Positions 58,586-64,000 of a stretch of DNA of 64,000 bases are shown here, in pieces. Under the pieces are notes generated by a model. It was not told the origin of the DNA. It made no database searches and saw only the letters and a program-made list of their open reading frames with translations. The position numbers were made by a program, and so were the translations under genes. The stretch comes from Sporosarcina trichiuri (GTDB lineage: Bacteria; Bacillota; Bacilli; Bacillales_A; Planococcaceae), in NCBI RefSeq assembly GCF_030406775.1, contig NZ_CP129119.1, positions 2,697,501 to 2,761,500 of the forward strand, in the 5' to 3' direction. The first letter of the stretch is position 1, and each line of letters begins with the position of its first letter.

Positions 58586-59569
58586 ATGAAAATGAAAAAA
58601 ATTCCCGTATTCCTGCTGGCGTTTGCATTAATGCTTGTCCTTGCTGCATGCGGTTCTGAAAAAGACGAGCAAAAGCCGGAAGCATCGAACGCAGGAGCAG
58701 ATGATGAAACAGCGAGCAGTGAAGAGACGAAGACAGAAGAAATGACTTTCAAGCATGAACTTGGCGAAGCGACATTGGAAGGGACACCGGAAACAGTAGC
58801 GGTCTTCGACTTCGGTGTGCTGGATACGCTGGATGAACTGGGAATCGAAGTGGCAGGCGTGCCGCAAGCGACAATGCCTGCGTATCTTGAAAAATATGCC
58901 GGTTCGGATTACACGAACCTCGGCAGCCTGAAAGAGCCTGATTTCGAAGCATTGCACGCTATGAAGCCGGACGTGATCTTCATTTCCGGACGCCAGGCGG
59001 ATCTGTATGATGACTTCAGCGAAATCGCGCCGACGATCTACGTGGGAATCGACTACACGAACTACATGGATTCATTCAAGCATAACATGGACGTCATCGC
59101 CCAAGTGTTCGATAAGAAAGACGAAATGGAAAAGGAATTGGCGGACGTCGATCAGCAGATCGCCGACATCCAGTCGAAGACAGCTGAATCCGACAGCAAA
59201 GCACTGATCACCCTTGCGACTGAAGGAAAAGTCAGTGCATACGGACCAAGCTCCCGTTTCGGTATCATCCATGACGTGTTCGGTTTCAAAGCGGCTGACG
59301 AAGGAATCGAAGCGTCGACACACGGTCAGAACATCACATTCGAGTACATTCTGGAAACCAATCCGGATGTCCTGTTCGTCATCGACCGCGATGCTGCCAT
59401 CGGTAAAGGCGCAAATGCGAAGAACACAATCGAGAATGACCTCGTGAAGAAAACGAACGCATTCACGAACGACAAGATCGTCTACTTGGACGGGGAGTAT
59501 TGGTACTTGTCAGGCGGCGGTCTGAAGTCCATGAAAGAAATGATCAAAGAAGTCGAAGCAGGACTATAA
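58586..59569 (+). CDS. yclQ: Siderophore-binding lipoprotein (YclQ)
   Basis: 327 residues. Lipobox LVLAAC (Cys22), acidic linker (~23-50), then a class III periplasmic-binding fold: TPETVAVFDFGVLDTLDELGIEVAGVPQATMPAYLEKY, LKEPDFEALHAMKPDVIFISGRQADLYDDFSEIAPTIYVG, YGPSSRFGIIHDVFGFKAADEGIEASTHGQNITFEYILETNPDVLFVIDRDAAIGKG. Matches petrobactin/catecholate receptors YclQ/FpuA/FatB. The ligand is inferred from family. Confidence 0.88.
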   Translation: MKMKKIPVFLLAFALMLVLAACGSEKDEQKPEASNAGADDETASSEETKTEEMTFKHELGEATLEGTPETVAVFDFGVLDTLDELGIEVAGVPQATMPAYLEKYAGSDYTNLGSLKEPDFEALHAMKPDVIFISGRQADLYDDFSEIAPTIYVGIDYTNYMDSFKHNMDVIAQVFDKKDEMEKELADVDQQIADIQSKTAESDSKALITLATEGKVSAYGPSSRFGIIHDVFGFKAADEGIEASTHGQNITFEYILETNPDVLFVIDRDAAIGKGANAKNTIENDLVKKTNAFTNDKIVYLDGEYWYLSGGGLKSMKEMIKEVEAGL

Positions 59570-59576
59570 GAACGGC

Positions 59577-59611
59577 AAAAGACCGATTCCTTCCCATGGA
59601 ATCGGTCTTTT
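59577..59611. terminator. Siderophore operon terminator
   Basis: AAAAGACCGATTCC pairs perfectly with GGAATCGGTCTTTT (59598-59611). Confidence 0.85.
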
Positions 59612-59680
59612 GTGTCTGCCCGAAAAAAATCGGCTGTGCTACACTAAGCTCAACTTGAACGAGAGGGGGCAGGGTGACTC

Positions 59681-61624
59681 ATGGGAAAAGCGGTTACAGT
59701 GCGGGGGAAGACAGTCGAGGAGGCGGTGGAAGCAGCTCTGGAAATACTCGGGCTCGAGCTTCAGGATGTCCGGATCCATGTCAGCCGGACAGCGGATACG
59801 GGTACATCACCCGGTGCGCTGCGTTTTGCCGAGGTCGTCGTCACGCCCGTGCAGTACAAAATGCCGGATGCATTGGAATGGAACGGTGAACCGCCCTCCA
59901 CAGGTATCCGGATCATTTCCGGCAGAGTGGAGGTCCGCTCCGGAGATAGCGGAGGACAGCTGTCCATAGAGGCGGGACAAGGTGTACAAGTAATTGTGAA
60001 CGGGCAAAAAACAGAAGGCACAGCACCTGTATCTGAGCGGGATGCCGTATATATCCGGACAATCGACGAACTGACCCGAGCTCAGCTGTCGATCACCATC
60101 CGTGAGCACGGTGCGCTCGCAAGCTTGAGTGTCATACCGGGCAGGAAACTGACACGAAGCGTGAAAGATGCACCTTTCACCCGTCATTTGAAGGCGGAGG
60201 CAGATGAATTCCAGGAGACCGTGAATGATTTGTCCCAGCAGATGATCCGGGATGCCTGCGACCAGCTCGGCATTACGGCGGTGCTGGATAAGCGGGTCCT
60301 CTGGGAATCTTGTGAGACGGACGTGCCCTATGAGGCGATCATCGCACGCGGTATCTTTCCGAAACCAGGACTGGACGGGGATGTTGAAATCCAGATCGAT
60401 ATGGACGGCAAATCGCTTACGGAATACGATAAAGTGGATTATCGGGAAAAGCCGGTTGTGCAGCTTGTCGAGGAAGGCCAATTGGTGGCTGCTGTATTGC
60501 CTCCTATCCCGGGACAGCCGGGAATGGATGTGTTCGGGAATATCATACCGGCTGAAGATGGCAAAGCGGCAAACATCCGATTGGGCAGGAATGTCACGCG
60601 GACAGGCAGTCACATTTTCGCGGCCTGTGCAGGCAAACTGCTGATCGATAGGGAAAACGGCAGTATTTCTATCGATATCGCCGACACATTGACAATGCAG
60701 GAAGTGGACCTTGCGAGCGGCAATGTCCGGTTCGATGGGGATGTTGCTGTGAGAGGGAGTGTCAGCCAGGGGTGCGTTGTCGAGGCTGCCGGCAGGATCG
60801 AAATCGGCAGAGACGTCCGGAAAGCTGAAGTGAAAGCTGAAAAAGCCGTCCATATCGGCGGGCATGTGTCGTCTTCCAGAATAGCGGCGGGACAGCAGAT
60901 GACGGACGACAGGGTGTATGCGGAATCGCTCCGATCGATTTTGCCAATGCTTGGCACGATGGGGGACTTGACGAAAGCGGCTGCAGTGCTGCGTCAGTCG
61001 AGTGCGGCTGCTATAAACGGCGGGGAGCTGAAAAAGATTCTCAGAGTGCTGCTCGGTGACCGGTACCCGTTGTTCCGGGATCGGCTGCAGTCCTTCCTGA
61101 CGCTGAAGTCCGATAACGCAAGTGAGGAATGGGGCGATCTCCAAACGACCTTGTATAACTTTTTCATCAATACCATGCATGCTGGCATAAAGGAAGGTAA
61201 CGAGTTCCTGGCGCTCATCGAGTCGGCGGAGCGGCTATATGAAATGTTCCAGCCCGATCCGGTCTGCCAGGCTGCGGAACTGACGCTGTCGTACGCTGTA
61301 AACAGTATGCTGTGCTGCTCAGGGGCAATCCGGATCACCGGGCAGGGGCTGGCCCAATGTGAAGTCCATGCAAAAACGGATATCATATCCGACGGGGTCT
61401 GCCGGGGAGGCGAACTGACAGGTGAGCGGTCCGTGTCGATCCGGGAGTGCGGTTCGAAGAGAGGTGTCCCGACAGTCATCCGCACGAACGCGCACGGGTC
61501 GATTGTCATCGGCATCGCCCATCCGGAAACTATCCTGTACGTCGGCGAGCAGTCGTACCGGGTGACGGAACTGCAGCTCGGTATTACAGCGAAGATGGAA
61601 GACGGAGTACTGCGGATCCGCTGA
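59681..61624 (+). CDS. FapA/DUF342-domain protein with Jag-N-like N-terminus
   Basis: 647 residues; GAGGGGG upstream. N-terminal ~50 residues (AVTVRGKTVEEAVEAALEILGLELQDVRIHV) resemble the Jag-N domain of RNA-binding/cell-wall proteins. A middle region follows, then the DUF342 core (~180-640): EAIIARGIFPKPGLDGDVEIQID, LPPIPGQPGMDVFGNIIPAEDGK, a parallel-beta stretch VDLASGNVRFDGDVAVRGSVSQGCVVEAAGRIEIGRDVRKAEVKAEKAVHIGGHVSSSRIAAGQQM and a closing beta segment. Related Vibrio FapA is cytosolic and polar-flagellar-linked; Bacillus function unknown. Confidence 0.82.
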   Translation: MGKAVTVRGKTVEEAVEAALEILGLELQDVRIHVSRTADTGTSPGALRFAEVVVTPVQYKMPDALEWNGEPPSTGIRIISGRVEVRSGDSGGQLSIEAGQGVQVIVNGQKTEGTAPVSERDAVYIRTIDELTRAQLSITIREHGALASLSVIPGRKLTRSVKDAPFTRHLKAEADEFQETVNDLSQQMIRDACDQLGITAVLDKRVLWESCETDVPYEAIIARGIFPKPGLDGDVEIQIDMDGKSLTEYDKVDYREKPVVQLVEEGQLVAAVLPPIPGQPGMDVFGNIIPAEDGKAANIRLGRNVTRTGSHIFAACAGKLLIDRENGSISIDIADTLTMQEVDLASGNVRFDGDVAVRGSVSQGCVVEAAGRIEIGRDVRKAEVKAEKAVHIGGHVSSSRIAAGQQMTDDRVYAESLRSILPMLGTMGDLTKAAAVLRQSSAAAINGGELKKILRVLLGDRYPLFRDRLQSFLTLKSDNASEEWGDLQTTLYNFFINTMHAGIKEGNEFLALIESAERLYEMFQPDPVCQAAELTLSYAVNSMLCCSGAIRITGQGLAQCEVHAKTDIISDGVCRGGELTGERSVSIRECGSKRGVPTVIRTNAHGSIVIGIAHPETILYVGEQSYRVTELQLGITAKMEDGVLRIR

Positions 61625-61643
61625 GTATGAAGTGAAATTGTTC

Positions 61644-61672
61644 TTTACCGTCCTGTTGGCAGACTGTATAAT
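61644..61672 (+). promoter_or_regulatory. Promoter of the niacin-transporter-like gene
   Basis: TTTACC (61644-61649), 17 bases, TATAAT (61667-61672). Confidence 0.55.
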
Positions 61673-61688
61673 GACAAGTGTCATGACA
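61672..61688 (+). promoter_or_regulatory. Palindromic operator TGACAAGTGTCATGACA (NiaR-like)
   Basis: Two overlapping palindromes, TGACA-AG-TGTCA and TGTCATGACA, start at the last base of the -10. Position and TGTC/GACA spacing resemble NiaR (YrxA) sites that repress NAD-biosynthesis and niacin-uptake genes in Bacillales. Confidence 0.5.
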
Positions 61689-61714
61689 GACGTTTAGACA
61701 TGGAGGGGAAACTG

Positions 61715-62950
61715 ATGGCGCATACGATCGCTCATTCATCAAACAAGAAACAGAATGCAAAACCAGTATCACGGAACAAACTGCTCGTCATATCAGGGAC
61801 AGGCTGGATGTTCGACGCAATGGATGTCGGAATCCTGTCCTTCGTCGTAGCGGCCATAGCGGTGGAATGGAACTTATCCCCGTCGGCTATCGGCTGGGTC
61901 GGGAGTGTCAACTCTCTCGGAATGATGGTTGGGGCAATCCTGTTCGGCATGCTCGCGGACCGCATCGGAAGAAAGCAAGTTTTTATGGTGACGTTGCTGT
62001 TGTTCTCATTGGCCAGCGGCCTGTCCGCGCTGACGACGACACTCACGGCGTTCCTGATTCTCCGCTTCTTCGTAGGCGCAGGGCTTGGCGGGGAACTTCC
62101 TGTCGCCTCCACACTCGTCTCGGAAAGCGTGGAGGCGAAAGAGCGGGGGCGCATAGTTGTGCTGCTGGAAAGTTTCTGGGCTGCCGGATGGCTCATCGCG
62201 GCATTGATCGCCTACTTCGTGATCCCGTCCTTCGGCTGGCGGACTGCACTGATCATCACTGCCCTGCCTGCATTTTACGCACTATACTTGCGCCGGAACC
62301 TGCCGGATTCACCTAAGTTCCAAGAAGAAGGGGTTCGGCAGCAGTCATTCCTGCAGAAAACGGCTGCTTTATGGGCGAAACCGTACCGTAAGCGGACGCT
62401 GATGCTGTGGGTCGTCTGGTTCATGGTTGTCTTTTCGTACTACGGCATGTTCCTCTGGCTGCCGAGTGTGATGGTGCTGAAAGGGTTCGCGATGATCAAA
62501 ACGTTCGGCTACGTCCTGATCATGACCCTTGCCCAGCTCCCGGGGTATTTCTCAGCGGCCTGGCTCATCGAGCGGGCAGGACGGAAGTTCGTCCTGTCTG
62601 TTTACCTGATCGGGACCGCAGCCAGTGCGCTTGCATTTGGAAGTGCCGATTCGCTTGCGATGCTGATGCTGTTTGGAGCGCTGCTGTCCTTCTTCAACCT
62701 CGGCGCATGGGGAGCGTTGTACGCCTATTCACCGGAGCAGTATCCGACGGCCATACGCGGTACAGGAGCAGGTATGGCCGCCGGCATCGGCCGGATCGGC
62801 GGGATTTTCGGCCCGTTGCTCGTCGGCTCCCTGTTGACGGCGGGATATGGGTTCGGCGTGATTTTCGGTATTTTCTGCGGGGCCATCCTGATCGGGGTGC
62901 TCGCAGTTGTATTTCTCGGAACGGAAACGAGTCAGATGGAATTGGAATGA
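61715..62950 (+). CDS. naiP: MFS transporter, NaiP-like (probable niacin uptake)
   Basis: 411 residues from ATG 61715 (TGGAGGGG upstream). Sugar/aromatic-acid (AAHS-like) MFS branch with 12 helices: GTGWMFDAMDVGILSFVVAAIAVEWNLSPSAIGWVGSVNSLGMMVGAILFGMLADRIGRKQVFMVTLLLFS, RFFVGAGLGGELPVASTLVSESVEAKERGR, and LGAWGALYAYSPEQYPTAIRGTGAGMAAGIGRIGGIFGP. Close by eye to B. subtilis NaiP (YceI). A NiaR-like operator overlapping its promoter supports niacin as substrate. Confidence 0.75.
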   Translation: MAHTIAHSSNKKQNAKPVSRNKLLVISGTGWMFDAMDVGILSFVVAAIAVEWNLSPSAIGWVGSVNSLGMMVGAILFGMLADRIGRKQVFMVTLLLFSLASGLSALTTTLTAFLILRFFVGAGLGGELPVASTLVSESVEAKERGRIVVLLESFWAAGWLIAALIAYFVIPSFGWRTALIITALPAFYALYLRRNLPDSPKFQEEGVRQQSFLQKTAALWAKPYRKRTLMLWVVWFMVVFSYYGMFLWLPSVMVLKGFAMIKTFGYVLIMTLAQLPGYFSAAWLIERAGRKFVLSVYLIGTAASALAFGSADSLAMLMLFGALLSFFNLGAWGALYAYSPEQYPTAIRGTGAGMAAGIGRIGGIFGPLLVGSLLTAGYGFGVIFGIFCGAILIGVLAVVFLGTETSQMELE

Positions 62951-62956
62951 TTGGAA

Positions 62957-62991
62957 AAAAGACGCTGCAGCGTACTTGCAGCGTCTTTTCT
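62957..62991 (+). terminator. Terminator of the NaiP-like gene
   Basis: AAAAGACGCTGCA (62957-62969) pairs with TGCAGCGTCTTTT (62977-62989). Confidence 0.8.
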
Positions 62992-63038
62992 GTTTTATCC
63001 TCTTGGAGTCAGCCAGCGCCGAAAGGGATCGGCTGTCG

Positions 63039-63539
63039 TCAGCCCGAAACCGGTCTGCTCTTTTTCCGGGCGATCAGCTGTTCGAGCCGCGGCCGGTTAT
63101 ATCGCTGTGCGATAATGATCGGCAGGTTGAACACCAGCGCGTAGGCGACATTCAGCCAGGCGGCCCAAATCGGATTCCATAGGAAGAACAGGGCAGCCGG
63201 CAGGATGGACAGCCAATGTGTGAGCTCGGCTCTCCTGGATTCCACAGCGAACTGTTCCAGGGAACCCCGGTCTGTCCCGTGGAGCCGCTGTTTGCTGTAC
63301 CCGTTCCGGATGAACATCGTCCCGTCGGGGATCAGATGCTTCCAATGCTTCACTCTGACCAGCTGCCCCCAAAGCGCACCATTCCGCTCAAAAGCGCGGG
63401 GACGGAAAAAAGAGGATCGCCGGACCAGCCAGGTATCCGGTATACGGACGGCGGCGAATGAGATGGCTAAATGGAAAAAAGCCCATGCCGCGGCGTCCAA
63501 GACGATGATCCAGCCGATCGGCAGGTCGACTACAGGCAT
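63039..63539 (-). CDS. crtO: Glycosyl-4,4'-diaponeurosporenoate acyltransferase (CrtO)
   Basis: 166 residues; AAAGGATG before ATG 63539. Membrane protein with helices ~8-28 and two near the C-terminus (WLSILPAALFFLWNPIWAAWLNVAYALVFNLPIIIAQRYNRPRLEQL). The middle carries RHSSFFRPRAFERNGALWGQLVRVKHWKHLIPDGTMF-type sequence and NGYSKQRL, the pattern of staphylococcal CrtO, the last step of staphyloxanthin-like C30 carotenoid synthesis. Lies downstream of crtM on the same strand. Confidence 0.8.
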   Translation of the reverse strand: MPVVDLPIGWIIVLDAAAWAFFHLAISFAAVRIPDTWLVRRSSFFRPRAFERNGALWGQLVRVKHWKHLIPDGTMFIRNGYSKQRLHGTDRGSLEQFAVESRRAELTHWLSILPAALFFLWNPIWAAWLNVAYALVFNLPIIIAQRYNRPRLEQLIARKKSRPVSG

Positions 63540-63642
63540 GGCCGCTCATCCTTTCCAATCTTGTACAGCCTGCAGCGCAGGACAGCAACCGTCTGGTCAG
63601 GGTTTGCCTCCCTTTCTTTACCTTGCTTCCCTGGAAGATCTC

Positions 63643-64000
63643 TCATCCGATCGACTCAGCCAAAATCCTGACCATTTCGCGCCGGGTGACAAAGTTGCGC
63701 TTTGCAAAGCAGTCATACTTATTATGCCGCACGCTTGTCAGGATTCTCCGGTACACCTGTGCAGAGGCAAGTACCGCAAACTGGCTGTCTTTGTCGAACT
63801 CGCCGATATATTGCAAAAACTGATCATATAACATCTCGGAACGGACTGCGAGTGTTTCCCATACTGTTATGAAACGGTCGGTAATCCGCTCTTCCGCAAG
63901 CTGTTCGAGTGTATAGCCGGCTTTCGCCATTTCTTCCTCGGGGAGATAGACCCTCCCTTTGTCACGGTAGTCTTCTCCGACATCACGGAGAATATTGGTC
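63643..64000 (-). CDS. crtM: Phytoene/squalene synthase family protein (CrtM), C-terminal part
   Basis: Runs off the right edge; 119 residues visible. Includes the second Asp-rich motif of trans-prenyl synthases, TNILRDVGEDYRDKGRVYLP, which binds Mg-diphosphate, then YRRILTSVRHNKYDCFAKRNFVTRREMVRILAESIG. This is the C-terminal third of dehydrosqualene (C30) or phytoene (C40) synthases. CrtO next door points to the C30 staphyloxanthin-like route, so CrtM rather than CrtB is preferred. Confidence 0.87.
   Translation of the reverse strand, partial: TNILRDVGEDYRDKGRVYLPEEEMAKAGYTLEQLAEERITDRFITVWETLAVRSEMLYDQFLQYIGEFDKDSQFAVLASAQVYRRILTSVRHNKYDCFAKRNFVTRREMVRILAESIG

Overview
This window looks like a chromosomal segment of a fairly GC-rich member of the Bacillales, most likely Planococcaceae (Sporosarcina/Bhargavaea/Planococcus-like). 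The grounds are strong Shine-Dalgarno sequences, many intrinsic terminators, and Bacillus-type genes: yuaF-floT behind a sigma-W-like promoter, a yclNOPQ-type petrobactin operon behind Fur boxes, tcyP, hflX, a csp gene, pit with its DUF47 partner, and the end of a staphyloxanthin-like carotenoid locus (crtO, crtM). The genus is inferred; no rRNA is present. No tRNA, rRNA, CRISPR array or prophage was seen.

Layout. Bases 1-3340 are visibly AT-rich and differ from everything after them: the end of an ECF sigma gene overlapping a DUF4179 anti-sigma-like gene, then four small unknown (mostly exported) proteins separated by copies of an intergenic repeat. From about 3.6 kb the sequence becomes GC-rich. 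3.6-5.6 kb holds a GntR/FadR regulator coupled to a CynX-type MFS transporter. 5.65-7.48 kb is an IS1182-type insertion sequence whose transposase has an early in-frame stop and which abuts a small membrane-protein gene. 7.85-11 kb holds a MarR-MMPL pair. 11.1-18.7 kb holds ywbE, a nitronate monooxygenase-like gene, a LytS/LytT two-component system next to cstA, a DMT transporter and an RlmI-like methyltransferase. 19-25.8 kb holds small lipoproteins, a Cu/Zn SOD, a CAP protein, a pentapeptide-repeat protein and a second MMPL exporter. 26-30.4 kb holds csp, pit/DUF47 and yuaF-floT. 31-38.5 kb holds a MacB/FtsX-type ABC pair, fumC, a PCYCGC lipoprotein, a DinB protein, an HELGH protein and a Dph6-like ATPase. 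38.5-52.8 kb holds a DHA2 exporter, tcyP, a nitroreductase, a glutamate-synthase-like protein, an acyl-CoA synthetase, guaD, putP and hflX. 52.9-64 kb holds an ABC exporter, the siderophore operon, a FapA-like protein, a NaiP-like niacin transporter and crtO/crtM.

The most unusual signal is not a gene. At least five intergenic loci (about 18.8, 25.9, 30.5-30.9, 36.8 and 42.6 kb) carry arrays of short degenerate units spaced 20 or 21 bp apart, i.e. two DNA helical turns. Each lies just 3' of a gene and reads in the same direction as that gene. Three of them also carry a conserved ~60-bp companion element. This suggests a composite, helically phased interspersed repeat of unknown function. A second notable signal is a pair of 9-bp direct repeats 21 bp apart upstream of cstA, as expected for a LytTR activator, which links the LytS/LytT system to cstA.
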